Origin: Eutreptiella sp. 'Long Island Sound 2002'
Taxonomy: Eukaryota > Euglenozoa > Euglenophyceae > Eutreptiales > Eutreptiaceae
Direction: 5' to 3'
Length of the DNA stretch: 64,000 bases
Assembly (NCBI GenBank): GCA_964036045.1
Contig: OZ038390.1
Coordinates: forward strand, 32,986,819 to 33,050,818
Shown in pieces: positions 1-10,276 of the stretch. Position 1 is the stretch's first letter; each line of letters opens with the position of its first letter. The position numbers were made by a program, and so were the translations under genes. Below the pieces are notes generated by a model. The model saw only the letters and a list, made by a program, of their open reading frames with translations. It did not search any database and was not told where the DNA came from.

Positions 1-900
1 GCACAAGGAGTATCTCAGGGGGCAGTACCCCCCGCAGGACGCGGGCCAGACCCGTTTGGCACAAGTATGGGCTGTATTTCCAGCCGAACGGCAGACGCGA
101 CAGCGCCACAGGCGGGGCCCCGGGGGCGGGTCGGAAGCGAAAAATCCGCCGTGCCTCTGGTGGCAAGCAAAAACTCTAGAACGCGTTTTTGAGGTCTATG
201 TGGACCCCGTAGAGGTCCACGTCAGGCGGGAAAGCAGACAAGGATCTGGCCAAGTCCTCCCAGGAATCAAGCCTAAAAGTGGGGGGCTCGGCTCCATCAC
301 TCTTGTTGATCTTGACGCAACTCAAGATCAGGGAAACCTTTTCGGAGGACTTGAGGATGACGAAGGGGTAACACGTGGGGGGGGGGGGGGGGTCGGCGGT
401 CTCCTCGTAAACCCCCGCCCCCCTCAACGCCTGCTCTATCCTTTGGACATGCTGGGAAACCCGGCGGGACGCACCACGGACTACCCTTTCCCCATCCTGC
501 CATTCACGTTCTACATCGAAATCCCGGAGTCCCCCACGGTAGAAAGGGGGGATCACAGCATCCCACAAATCCGCTGGGAGCTGGTGGGCGCCGATCGGCC
601 CCAGGCCTTTATCTAAAATGGCATCCTCCACCCCCCCCACCACCCTGGGAACCGGGGAGGTGTTGACGTGGAGGCACGCCTCCCAAGACTCCGGCTGGAG
701 TTTGCGCGATGCCCCCAAAAGCGCGGGCAGGGCTCCCCTCAAGCGGAAATCTTCCGCTGTATCAAAGACCCTATTCAGCCACAAGTCCACCCTTTTCACC
801 ACCATCCACAAGCTACAACCCTCCCACTTTGCAATCCAATGGAAATGCGGGGTTAGCGCTTGCATGAACTCGAGGAAAAGGGGGGGTTGCTCCCGTACCC
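1..900 (-). pseudogene. Reverse transcriptase of the DIRS element, stop in the catalytic domain, truncated by window edge
   Basis: The frame carries the pre-palm region from about 900 and then the RT motifs: YPFVILKSSEKVSLI near 370, then VHIDLKNAF at about 180, which is the DLKNAF block containing the first catalytic Asp. Directly after it TAG (176-178) replaces the Trp codon usual at this place. Beyond the stop the same frame continues to position 1 with PPVALSRLPFGWKYSPYLCQ, the conserved block before the YxDD box. The YxDD box and RNase H lie outside the window. One nonsense substitution (TGG to TAG) explains the break. Confidence 0.85.
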
Positions 901-1849
901 TCCGGCCCCTGTCCGGACCCTTACACAAAGGGGGAGGCCGACGCCACTCTGACCGCCCGCCTCTTAACCTTGGTCTCGAGGCGCTCAGCTGCAGCCACGA
1001 AGGCACTCGCCACCGGGCTTTTCGCCGTCTGCGTCTGGACATGCCCGCCTGTCCCGAGCTTGGTGCGCTTGGGGACCGGCAAACCGACGTGCTGGGCCAA
1101 TCGAGGTCTCCCAGTTTGACGGCGTGCGGCGGTTCGGGGTCGCAGGGTCTGCGTACCACCCACGACCACCTGAGCGCGACGCGGCCCCGCGTATGAACGG
1201 TGGACACGGCCCACCATTCCAGCTTTCGGGTCCGCTCCGGCCCCCTCTCTGACAGGCCCAGCGGCCGTCTTGGAGAACCACCACTTACGCTCGCGCCCAA
1301 TGAACTTGGCAGCTCCTGTCTGTCCACGCCCGGGGGAATCCCTGGTGCTTCCGACTGCGAAGGTGCCATCTGGTTCGCTTTCGGAACTCCCGCTGTCGTC
1401 GGCGGTGTCCACGTCGGAATTGACATTGATGGGTCCGTCTGCCGTCCCCCCCCCCCCCCCCCCACAGCTACCGGAGGACCCGCCAACGTGCAAAGCTGAC
1501 CCGCGTCTTCCCGAGACATGGCGCCGCGCTCAGAGGCAGGGACCGATGGCTGAAGTGGAAGGGGAGTAGGAGCCGCATCAGGCTCCGTGCCCATCGCAGC
1601 ATGGTCATTCCCGGCGGACTCCTCCAGCTCTTCCGCGGTACCGTCTCCCCCGTCCCCGTTCCCGACTGCGTTGCTCTCGGCGGTTCTCGGCTCCTCACCC
1701 CTTGGTCGCCTTGGCTTGCGCTTGGTGGGGGTGCTGAGAGCGCCCGCGATGTTGGGGAACATAGGCGATCCCCACAGGGCAAGGACGCCCACACGCTCCG
1801 GAATCGGCAAAGGCCCTCTGTCGCGAGACCATGCAGGCAGGATAGTAGG

Positions 1850-2619
1850 GGCGACGACCCCTGGGTCGGACCACTTGGTGGCGTACTGCATCGTGACGGC
1901 CGTGCTCTGCCACCTCCCCCACCATTTGTAGTAGGTGAGGTTGGGTTTGCGGGCCCAGGAAGCTGCGGCCCCGCCTCTACGTAGCGCATGCCACTTGGCG
2001 TGGGCGTACGCTGTACCCGCCAAGGTCTCGGCCATGCATGCTTCCAGGCCCGCCTCTCCCGATTGCCAGACCAGCATGTCTGACGACCGGCCCAATGAGA
2101 CCATGTGGCGATGAAGCCACGCACGGACCCCGTCCGCGTACCGGCAGAGCGGTCGGGTGGTGTACCCCTCGTCCCCTGTTTTGGAATTCCAAAACTGGAC
2201 AAAGCCCGCCATAGCCAGGTCAGACACTCTGATGCCGGCGGTCTCGCCCACGCGTAAGAAGCACACCCAGCTAAAGCGCCAAACACGGTCCCGTATCGTG
2301 AGTTTTTGGCCCTCTCGACCACGTGGACCATGCCTGCTGGAGACAGATAGGGCCGAAAGCCCGACGATGCGGCTCCCGCTGCGATCCTCTTGTGCAGGGG
2401 CGTGACTGCTGGTGGCAGCCATTGGAGGTCTTCCACGGCTCGGATCGCGGAGATAATACCCCGCAGGGCTGACGCTGTGGCTCCCGCCTGTGCCCGCTCC
2501 GCCAGGAGACCTGCCAGTGCCGCGGCTGGATCAGGCGGGCCCGTGTGCTCCGCGTAAGCGGCCAATGCTCGAAGCCGCGACACATACTGCGACCGGGTCC
2601 TCGGTCTCCACGATTGCAT
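1850..2619 (-). pseudogene. Tyrosine recombinase (YR) of the DIRS element, one frame change
   Basis: The N-terminal SAM-like core-binding part reads from 2619 (RTRSQYVSRLRALAAYAEHT). The catalytic domain reads in another frame from about 2300 down. The catalytic set is visible: first Arg in FLRVGE (near 2254), H-x-x-R in WHALRRGGA (near 1985), a GRW motif, and the nucleophile Tyr in TMQYATKW (near 1884). The frame changes by one base around 2300-2320 (before WRFSWVCFLRVGE), so the gene as assembled cannot make the full enzyme unless this is a sequencing error. YRs of this type integrate circular cDNA of DIRS elements. Confidence 0.8.
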
Positions 2620-2754
2620 TGCGCTTTCTTCTGGGGAACATGGGCCGTCTGCCCGCGCTGCTGTCTCCCACCTGCGGGCGATTGCCCGCAGCTCTGCCGC
2701 GGTGCCTGTGATGCCAACCCCCGGGGCGGCTCGTCCGGGCTCAAGCTGATCCTG

Positions 2755-3387
2755 TCAGGACCAGTGCGGGCACCTAAAGTGCCAGTGCCGCTCGTCGGGG
2801 GAACCCCGCTGCGCACACCTCTGGCACCCTCCGCTCGGTGGTGACTCCACGGGGATCCATTCCCCTTGCCGTGATTGCCACTGCAGCACTCCGCCCACTT
2901 CTCTGAACTTCACACTCCGCCATGTGAATGCCAACCCCAGCGCCCTCCATGCCTCTTCCAACGTAGCGTACTGGTTGGACTCGGAGTTGGACTTCCCCAG
3001 GGAGCCAGCATATCAGCGGGCATAAGCCGCCTGGGACTGAGAGACACAGTCCCAGACCCGCCACGCCAGCTGCTCCCCCGGATCGATCGCGGCCTCCGTT
3101 GACTGGCCGCCGAACTCGCTCGGGCGGGGGATCTCCCCCACCTCACCGACCCTAAGCCGTACGTACGCCTTGATGTTCGAGAGCATCAGCCGCATCCATT
3201 GCGCCAATTGGGGCTTCTCGAGGGCTCGGTTGATCTCCGGCACGCTCAGCGGGGGCAAGCGTGGCCCCTCCTTCACTGCCACTCGGGCGAGTTGCTCTCT
3301 GAGGTCTTGAATCTCCTTGGCCTGGGCAGCCAGTCGCTCCTCTGCTGACATCTGCTGGGCCTGATCGGGCTGCTCAACCCCGTCCAT
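2755..3387 (-). pseudogene. Gag-like protein of the DIRS element, interrupted by TGA
   Basis: The ATG at 3387 opens a frame whose first 40 residues are predicted coiled coil (MSAEERLAAQAKEIQDLREQ). It continues through a tryptophan-rich region and meets TGA at about 3013-3015. The same frame then runs on without interruption to 2755 and ends in a zinc finger of the form C-x2-C-x(n)-H-x-H-x3-C (CQRCAQRG, then HWHFRC). That the sense sequence continues in the same frame shows the TGA is a point nonsense change, or less likely a readthrough codon. Nucleic-acid binding through the terminal finger is the usual role in this family. Confidence 0.6.
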
Positions 3388-3536
3388 GGGTTAACAAAAA
3401 CAAAGACAGAAAAACTGCCTAAACATTGGAGACGCAAACAAAAGTTGAGACGAGGCACAACTAGTGAAAAACGGGCCGGGCGGCCGCAACCAAGGAGGGG
3501 GGGGCTGAGTGCCATCGTCCCCCCTCCCAAAATTCA
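3388..3536. other. Non-coding spacer upstream of gag
   Basis: A short GC-rich spacer between the gag start and the 15-bp repeat array. It could hold the element's untranslated end, but no terminal repeat can be paired with it inside this window. Confidence 0.4.
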
Positions 3537-4290
3537 ATGTTTGCAGCTGCCAGCCCTGCAGCCGCCACTTTTGCAGCCGCCTTGGCTGCAGTTGCTTCTG
3601 CCGCAGCCCGTCACGTCTGCAGCTGCCACATTTGCAGCTGCAATGTTCTCAGCAGCCATTGCTGCAACCGCCTTGCCTGCAGCCGCTTCCGCCGCAACCA
3701 CCATGCCTGCAGCGGCCATACTTGCAGCTAGCTGTCAGCTCTTCAGCGGCTTGTCTTACAGCCGCCTTGGCTGCAGCTATTTCTGCCGCAGCTACCACGT
3801 CCGCAACTACCGCATTTGCAGCTGCGATGTCTGCAGCTAGCAATTGTGCAGCTGCAATGGCTGCAGCTGCCAACGTTGTAGCCGCAATGTCTGCAGCTGC
3901 CAGTTCCGCAGCTACCACCTCTGCAGCTGCCTCTGCCGCAGCTGCCATGGCTGCGGCTGCCAATTCTGTAGTTGCTATGTCTGCAGCTGCCAATTCTTCA
4001 TGTGCAATCGCCGCAGCCTCCAATTCTACAGCTGCAATGTCTGCTGCCACCACGCCTGCAGTTGCCTCCGCTGTAGCCGACATGTCCGCAGCTGCCATTT
4101 ATGTAGCTAAAGCGTCTACAGCTGCCAATTTTGCAGCTGCCATGTCTGCAGCTGCCAATTCTTTAGCTGCAGTGGCTGCAGCTGCCAATTCAGCAGCTGC
4201 AATATTAGCAGCTGCAATGTCTGCAGCTGCCAGCTCTACAGCTACAGTGTGTGCACCTGTCTGCGCTGCAGCTGCCATGTCTGCAGCTCT
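3537..4290. repeat. 15-bp tandem repeat array (GCAGCTGCCATGTCT type)
   Basis: About fifty degenerate copies of a 15-bp unit, consensus GCAGCTGC(C/A)A(T/A)(G/T)TCT. Because 15 is a multiple of 3, open frames exist in several frames on both strands (Ala-rich AAAMS/AAANS pentapeptides on plus, Ala/Glu-rich on minus). The open frames are a consequence of the period and are not by themselves evidence for a protein. GCAGCTGC is self-complementary, so the array has many short palindromes. Confidence 0.9.
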
Positions 4291-4880
4291 TGGGTCTCCG
4301 TCGCTTGGGGACTGGCGGTGTGAGTGGGATGTGTGGTGAGCGCACCAGGGGGTAATGTGAGGGGCCTGGGGAGTGTAGGCATTGGCGTTTGCGTGGGCCT
4401 TCGGGTGGTGCAGCTGGCCTGGTGCGTGTTGGTGCTGGCGTGCACACTTTGTGGTGCCCGCGGGCATAGCAATGCCGTACGCCTCTCTGCATGAGTGTGC
4501 AGCGAGGGCAGGGCGGAAGTCCATGAAGGGCGCATGTTTAAAGCGGGCACCGGTCTATGTGCCCTAGGTTGTGGTGTCCTCTGCTGCAGCATAGCGCTGC
4601 CGGGATTCTCAGCCTCTTGCATGTGGGACACTGGCAAACAGTGTGCTGGGCATATTGAGTGTGCTTGCAGCGCACGTGTGGTTGGCGTCCGTGCGCTAGT
4701 CGCCGCCCTGCGGCGAACGGTGACTGAATATGGCGCCTGTGGGACACACACAGCCGGACATCGGGGGGGCAGAATTCAGGACCCTGGGACCCGTGGCTAC
4801 CGTTGGTGGAAAACAGCCAACTTTTCGCACAGCACGCGCACAGCGTACGGTGCGTCCCGGCGTGCGCCGTGCGCGCTACT
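4291..4880. other. Intergenic, with a dispersed GCACAGC motif repeat
   Basis: No gene is recognised. Positions about 4766-4862 carry a segment (GAACAGCCAACTTTTCGCAC type followed by GCACAGCACGCGCACAGCG) that recurs near 50.28-50.34 kb. This is one of several places where a 10-bp GCACTGCGTG/GCACAGCGCG motif is amplified. Confidence 0.5.
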
Positions 4881-5148
4881 TTTAGACTATGTTCCCCCCA
4901 AAGAGCCCCCAAGCACACCCCTTGGAAACCCCCTTAGAATTAGGTGACCCAAACTGCCCCAGCTCAAGAAAGTTGCAAACTGGGGTGCACAGTACCACTC
5001 TCGCTCCTTTAAGGGCGATCTTGGTCAACACCTTAGCAAGTTGGGAGAATGGGGGGTTAGGATAGCACAACCGCATAGATCTCCAGTAGAAGCGATAGGC
5101 GTTATTGAGGTATCGCGAACAGTAGAGCTGCATCATAACATTGTTCCC

Positions 5149-5268
5149 ACAAGTGTGGGTGTCAATACATTCAGTACAATAGTGCTCCTTACACTCATCA
5201 CAAACTGCGACGGTGGAGCGTCCTGGCAACACAACACACACACTTCCGCCTCATCCTCTGCCTCATCT
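5149..5268 (-). pseudogene. Cysteine-rich zinc finger following the transposase
   Basis: After an acidic stretch (DEAEDEAEV) the sequence reads C-x2-CC, then, after a one-base frame change, CDECKEHYCTECIDTHTCG. The pattern is C-x2-C-x8-C-x2-C-x4-C-x2-C-x4-H-x-C, B-box-like or FYVE/PHD-like in spacing. The copy at 18.3-18.4 kb retains the same finger (CGECQEHYCDEWIDAHTCG, one Cys changed to Trp), so it is a regular part of this transposon protein. Confidence 0.6.
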
Positions 5269-5574
5269 TGCGTGCCACAACCGAGCAAACAGCTGCTCAA
5301 TGCGTGCCCTATACCACCCGTGCACCTTATTGTAACATTGTTGGCGGGCTGTCAAAGTGCCATTCTTTCTTCCGATGAATGGCACAATGACATGAATCGG
5401 GCCCTTATAAGCACCATCATGGCCCCCAACTTGGAAATCAAAGAAATCACCTTGGGTACGAGAAGGTCCATACCCATCCCAAATTAAAACATCTGCTGAT
5501 GTCCCGGGGGCCAAGGGGCAAATCCATATAATGTTGCCCAACATATCAACAGCAACAGTCCACCGGTAGGGCAT
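5263..5574 (-). pseudogene. DDE transposase, C-terminal half (PIF/Harbinger or IS5-like)
   Basis: The frame shows a VDMLGNIIWIC...PGTSAD block, then FFDFQVGGHDGAYKG with a likely catalytic Asp, then ARQQCYNKVHGWYRARIEQL, where the E of RIEQLFARL fits the third catalytic acid. This layout is that of DDE_Tnp_4 transposases of PIF/Harbinger elements. The first part of the family domain is missing, and the frame closes just before the zinc-finger segment, so it is a relic. Sister copies lie at 14.1-14.7 and 18.3-18.9 kb. Confidence 0.7.
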
Positions 5575-5716
5575 GGGTCACAAAAGATGCCCGGCGCGCT
5601 AACGTTCCCCGTATATCCCTTTTGCCATGTGTTTGGTGTTGGAACCCTGGGTTCAGCAAGTGCTCCACCTAAGCGGGTGCCAAATTTCAGCACAACAATG
5701 GTCGCCCCCCCCCCCC

Positions 5717-5778
5717 GTGTCCAGCGAACAATGTAGTCATCAAAACATGCCATCTGAACAGGAGGGTTCGTTGGACAC
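5717..5778. mobile_element. 62-bp MITE-like unit with 13-bp inverted ends
   Basis: The unit begins GTGTCCAGCGAAC and ends GTTCGTTGGACAC, a 13-bp inverted repeat with one mismatch. A second unit of exactly 62 bp with perfect 13-bp ends lies at 49169-49230. Both sit directly after a poly(C) tract. Partial relatives follow at 5810-5880, 48040-48105 and 49675-49735. Confidence 0.6.
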
Positions 5779-5999
5779 GCCGTTCGGTACCTGAGCCCGG
5801 TACCTAATCAATTGAGTCCCAAAAAATTGCGGTCTGAAAGGAAGTGTTCCTCGGACAAGGCATTCGTTGGACTGCGGAGAGGGGGGGGGGGGGGGGTACA
5901 ATGTGCCCTATGCAGGCCACCGCCAAGGCACCCCCTTCTGAAGCCCGAGAACAGGAGACGCCGGGGGGTGGGGTGCCAAGTACAACGATGTTCTTTTAT

Positions 6000-6464
6000 T
6001 TGTGCAGGGGGCATTCCTTCACCCAATACACTGGGGCTGTGTGCCACCAACTGGCAATCCACTGGGGCAATGGATTCAAGAGGGCCCGTCCAGTGGGGCA
6101 TGCTTACCAGCTCACCAACGAACTGGGCAGCGCCAGTCAGGCTTTGCGACCACTGTCCGCGTTGGGGGCAACCAACAATCTAATCCGCAGGCGAGTCATT
6201 CGTTCTCGTCCCCTGTTAGAGAAGGATGCCTATGCACTAACGCACTCTAGCCACATCAAGACAATGGTGCCTTTCGCCTTGCAACATTGCCGCAGTCAGG
6301 CTGGCGCTTTGGTCAAAGACCGGTACATCGCAGCCGTCTTTGACCGGCAGACACACACACGTGAAGTGATGGTGACAATTGCCAGCGTTGACATCACTTC
6401 AAAATCCAAAGAGGACCCCGAGCACAAAAGCAGGTGCCTTACACACTGCATCGTCTGTATCTGA
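6000..6464 (+). CDS. Unassigned open frame, possibly exonic or transposon-derived
   Basis: After a good acceptor-like TTTATTTGTGCAG at about 5995-6007 an open frame runs to 6464. It has a balanced composition (for example LTNELGSASQALRPLSALGA, then QHCRSQAGALVKDRYIAAVF) unlike the low-complexity shadows nearby. No family is recognised, and no partner exon or ATG was found, so this may be a fragment of a mobile element. It is reported because it is the only such stretch between 5.9 and 9.7 kb. Confidence 0.25.
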   Translation: MCRGHSFTQYTGAVCHQLAIHWGNGFKRARPVGHAYQLTNELGSASQALRPLSALGATNNLIRRRVIRSRPLLEKDAYALTHSSHIKTMVPFALQHCRSQAGALVKDRYIAAVFDRQTHTREVMVTIASVDITSKSKEDPEHKSRCLTHCIVCI

Positions 6465-6469
6465 GGAGC

Positions 6470-9060
6470 AACCCAGAGGCTCAGGCCATATTGCTGCACG
6501 GCGTGCACCAATGCCACCAGACATTAAACCCTCCAACACCACTCACGAAGGAGGACGGGCCAGCGCGGTGGTCTCTCCCTTGCAAGGAGCCATGATACCA
6601 ACAGATCAAGCACTGGGTCACGTATTATTATTATCATTTTTATTGGTTTTCTTGGCAGCATACGCCATGGCTAATTGCCGCCCATGGCGCCCGTAAGGCG
6701 CCCGTAAGGCGCCTAAGGCACGCAAACAGCCGACTCACATGGCTCGTGCACTATGGCCGGGTGACACTCGAATGGTGGCCGTCGAGAGCCCGACAGTCCC
6801 GGTGCCTGCAAAACCCATTGAAAACCTGCTCCATTGCCCAACAACACACTGGCAATGCAAACAAACCCTCTGCCCCTATGACATGGCCATGGTCCAAAGG
6901 GAATGTCCACTGATGAATCCGACATCGCATTGCCACAGACCTCGGGCTGTCCCCTTGTGTGACCGCCGGAAACCTCCTTGACAATTAGAGGGGCTTCCAC
7001 TGTTTTCGTGCATGAGAGAGAGGGTTAAACATGCAGGCGCCGCACAGGATGGCAGAACACAGGTATGGGCACAATGGCGCGCAGATCCTGCGGGGCTGCA
7101 GACTGCAGGTGTTGAGTGTGGCAACGGGGCCACACCAGTGAACTGCACGCCAAGGAAAGACGGGGCAGCTGCCATTTCACTTCGGGCAGGGCGCAGCGGG
7201 GGCCCTCATTCAAAAAGAGCCCGTGTGCCCTGTGCACTGTGACTGACAAAATCAAGGAGGTCAAACCCGTTCAGGCCATTGGTCAGGCTCCCCTCAAGGT
7301 CTCACCCCTGCCTCTGCTCTGTGCAGGCCTTGGCGCAGCGGTGTTTGCGATGGACTGAACAACGTCCATGGGCCATTCAGTCCCCATGGCCCAACACTCC
7401 CGCCGTCCGCCCGTGCACGCCTGCCCCCTCCGCCGCTTCTCTGTTGTGTGGGTTGCGGGGGTGGGGAGGAGGTTCCCTCTGCAGAGGTGTTCTCACGCGG
7501 TGCCGCATACGAAGGAGGGGCGCCCCGGGGGGTCATGACCAGTCGATGGATGCGGGCCACCACCAAACAGACAACACAGGCAACTGCGCACTCACACGTT
7601 TGGAGTGTCGGGCTGCAGGCCGTGCCCCGACCTCCAGCCCCCACCGCCCGCTGAACCGCAAGACCCTGATTCCAAAAACACCATATCACTGGGGAAATAA
7701 TTTGAGGGGGTTTTTTTGGGAGGGCTAAAATTGGGGGGGGGCGGAATTTGGAACTGGTCCTTAGAAATGAAGGAAATTTTTGGTATAAGGTCCCTTGCTG
7801 TTGCTTCATAGTGGATGGCTGCTGTTATTTCCTGATGGCCTCTGGATGGTTGCCGTCCTTTGACACATCGCATCCTTAAAATTGAAGAAAATATTTGGTA
7901 CGAGGTAGGGCTTCCAAATTTGTCCACATCAAATTTGTCCCTTTCTAAAAGTTTCCCCCGGTGGTATTGCAGAGAGTGCCACGTTGCGTATTGTACAGTG
8001 CAAACTCTGGTTCCACCCGCAGTATGCTGCCGCCGCCAAGGCCCACCACACACCACGATGGCTCCAACTCAGTGTGCCACCCAACAGCCTTCTCTTCACC
8101 CACCAACAGCGCATGCCCCCCCCTCCGCCTCTCTCGCTGAAGCATTGCTTGCTATCTGAAACCGAAATCAGCAAAACACCAGAGATCAGATGCCAAAATG
8201 ACGCCTTTCTTTACTTGCAATCATGAAACGCGCAAAGCTTTGCTATTCAACAGGACAGATGCAAACTAGCGCCCACAGCATTCTCTGTAGTCCACAACAG
8301 AGAAGGAGAAAGTGGTTTAATGTTTGTGCATCCCTTCCCCACCTCGCAGGCACACAGAAATCCAATCATCTCATTCGGGGGTCGGCGAGGGTCCCAGTGA
8401 GTTCTAAGGAAGACCAGGGGTACCACCAGTGTATTAAACTGTTGTTTATTGCATAAACAAGGGATAAATCGTTGATAAATCAATAACTGGTCTCCCTTTA
8501 GCACGTCCGGGTAGGATGCCGTCAGCAGTGATGCCACACACCATTCTTAGCTTCCTACCCATGATGTCCCATCCCAGCGATTTACAACCCTGTGCTACAC
8601 TTGGTTCCCATCCCGAATGGGCCCCAGTAGGGCATGGGGGAAGTGGGGGTGTTACTTGAACGCTCGTCCCGCTCAGCACCATAGCCCTGCTGCGCGACAA
8701 ATATATAACATGCAAATGCTTCCCCGTAGCTGGTTGGTGGCAGGGACCGAGGGTCAGTCTCAGAGGTCGCTGTGCTGGGGCTGGGCTGGGTCAAGGAACT
8801 CGCTACCCATATGTGATACTGAGGCTGTGTGGTTTGCAACCGCCAGTTTGAGTGAACACCGGCGATCCCCAGTCCCATACACTACACCACAGACCCCACC
8901 ACCCCACCAGCCCACACCCACCCCATCCCACCCCAACCGACCCCACTCATCCCATCCCACCCCCTTCACTGTAATCAGCCCAGCCCAGACCCTGTGCACC
9001 ATGGGTGAGGGGCGGGGGCGGGGAGCAGGCGATGCAGTGCACTTCTGGACTCCATCACAC
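6470..9060. other. Intergenic, no gene recognised
   Basis: The stretch holds G-runs, a few CT-rich tracts and short open frames without family resemblance. No exon pair with matching phases could be assembled. A segment near 7730-7930 is moderately AT-rich. Confidence 0.4.
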
Positions 9061-9061
9061 G

Positions 9062-9385
9062 TGGAAGATCCCATGAAGATCCCATGAAGATCCCTTGAAG
9101 ATACCATGAAGATCCCATGAAGACCCCTTGAAGACCCCATCAAGATCCCTTGAAGATCCCATGAAGATCCCTTGAAGATCCCTTGAAGATCCCATGAAGA
9201 TCCCTTGAAGATCCCTTGAAGATCCCTTGACCCCTTGAAGATCCCTTGAAGATCCCTTGAAGACCCCATCAAGATCCCTTGAAGATCCCTTGAAGATCCC
9301 TTGACCCCTTGAAGATCCCTTGAAGATCCCATGAAGACCCCATGAAGATCCCTTGAAGATCCCATGAAGGCCCCATCAAGATCCG
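9062..9385. repeat. 11-bp minisatellite (AGATCCCTTGA)
   Basis: About 29 copies of AGATCCC(T/A)TGA with occasional CCC-deleted units. On the minus strand it reads as an 11-residue repeat (DLQGIFKGSSW type) because three units make 33 bp; the frame is not considered a gene. Confidence 0.9.
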
Positions 9386-9763
9386 CATGAGGAGCAGGGG
9401 GTGGGGGGATCTGGAGCAGGGGGGAATGAATTTGAGCTTTTTTTTGCAGACTTGATTGCACCAAAAACCCGGTGCGTTTTGAGTACACACAAGTGGAGGG
9501 CAAAAAAGAACGGATGACAACTCACCACGAATGAAGCACAAGACTTGACGTCCACGCAGATGCATCAACGAACCTCCTACAGCCCCCAACACGCCGCATG
9601 CCGCTGCCGGGTCCACCGTGTGGGCCCAAAGAACTGCTGCTGCCCTTGCCTTGCTGGTCTACCCCCCGTCCCAGCGACCCAATTCCCTCTGTTGCCCCCC
9701 CCCCCCCCCCCCCTCCCTGCTCCTGTTCCCTGCCCCATGTCCCCTGCCCCCGCCTGTTTCCAG

Positions 9764-9842
9764 AGAAGACCCCAACGAGCAGATTCTGGTGCTGCAGGCG
9801 GAACTGGCGTGCGCACTGCTGCTTCACTTGGGCCTCCGTTTT
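9764..9842 (+). CDS. Possible plus-strand exon in the 5' part of this region
   Basis: After CCCCGCCTGTTTCCAG the frame reads EDPNEQILVLQAELACALLL, an amphipathic coding-like stretch that ends in a poly(G) tract. No partner exon with matching phase was found. Coding-like plus stretches at 10.70-10.77 kb and 11.12-11.25 kb could belong to the same unit. Confidence 0.2.
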
Positions 9843-10142
9843 GGGGGGGGGGGGGGGGGGCTGAAAGGGGGGCAGCGGGGGGGAGCAGGGGGGGGACGTC
9901 TCCTCGCCTTTTTACGCGACTCCCCCCCCCAGAGTAGAAGGGATAGAGTAGAGTAGATGGGGGGGGGCGTACCAGAACCGAGGAGACGTCCCCCCATCGG
10001 GGGGGGAGGGCCCCCATGCCGACGCCCGTGCAGGGCACACAGCCCCGCGCAGCACCGCAAACCACCGCTTCGGGGGTGCAAACAGCCCAGCCCCCACTGC
10101 ACCGCCGGGAGGACTGCGGGCGCCGGCCCACGGGGCCGGACC

Positions 10143-10276
10143 TCAGCCCTTCTGCCAGACAGGGGCCCAGTCCTCGACGTGGTCGTCCGCCGTGCACGGC
10201 AGGGGCTTGGACCGCCGCTTCGCCATGACCTCCTCGACGAACTTCTCCTGCCGCTCCCACGGGGTCTGCGGGGCCT
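10143..10276 (-). CDS. Terminal exon of the small mitochondrial protein
   Basis: 134 nt after a GTGTGCGCAG acceptor, in phase with exon 2, ending in TGA. Encodes APQTPWERQEKFVEEVMAKR through DDHVEDWAPVWQKG. Confidence 0.6.

Larger units (their letters stand above)
1..3387 (-). mobile_element. Decayed DIRS-like tyrosine-recombinase retroelement (left end cut by window)
   Basis: Three parts lie in order on the minus strand: a coiled-coil Gag-like frame with a CxxC...HxH zinc finger (3387-2755), a tyrosine recombinase (2619 to about 1850), and a reverse transcriptase starting near 900 and running off the window. RT plus tyrosine recombinase without a DDE integrase defines DIRS-type elements. 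Every part is damaged: a stop in gag, a frame change in the recombinase, frame changes in the linker around the C-run at 1446-1463, and a TAG inside the RT. No terminal repeats are visible, so the right limit is simply the gag start. RNase H and methyltransferase domains, if present, would be outside the window. The 748-codon open frame from 2422 to 176 joins recombinase and RT in one frame, but its middle part is low complexity. Confidence 0.8.
4882..5612 (-). mobile_element. Harbinger-like DNA transposon relic with TIR at its 5' end
   Basis: The minus strand begins at 5610 with GGGGAACGTTAGCGCGCCGG, a terminal motif shared with MITEs at 12.5, 20.3 and 25.5 kb. A transposase fragment follows within 40 bp, so the N-terminal half has been deleted. 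The DDE part (5574-5263) is followed by an acidic linker and a cysteine-rich finger (about 5265-5149). The other terminus was not found. The copy at 18.1-18.9 kb has the same order. Confidence 0.7.

Noticed and set aside
176-2422. A single 748-residue protein
   Set aside because: The open frame joins a recombinase end, a low-complexity linker and an RT start through a C-run; homology shows broken element genes, not one protein.
3509-4339. Ala-rich protein of 276 residues
   Set aside because: Follows from the stop-free 15-bp repeat; equally open in other frames and on the other strand.
9062-9385. CRISPR array
   Set aside because: Direct 11-bp repeats without spacers; eukaryotic context.
8760-9503. 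247-residue protein with DLQGIFKGSS repeats
   Set aside because: Translation of the 11-bp minisatellite; no flanking coding signal.
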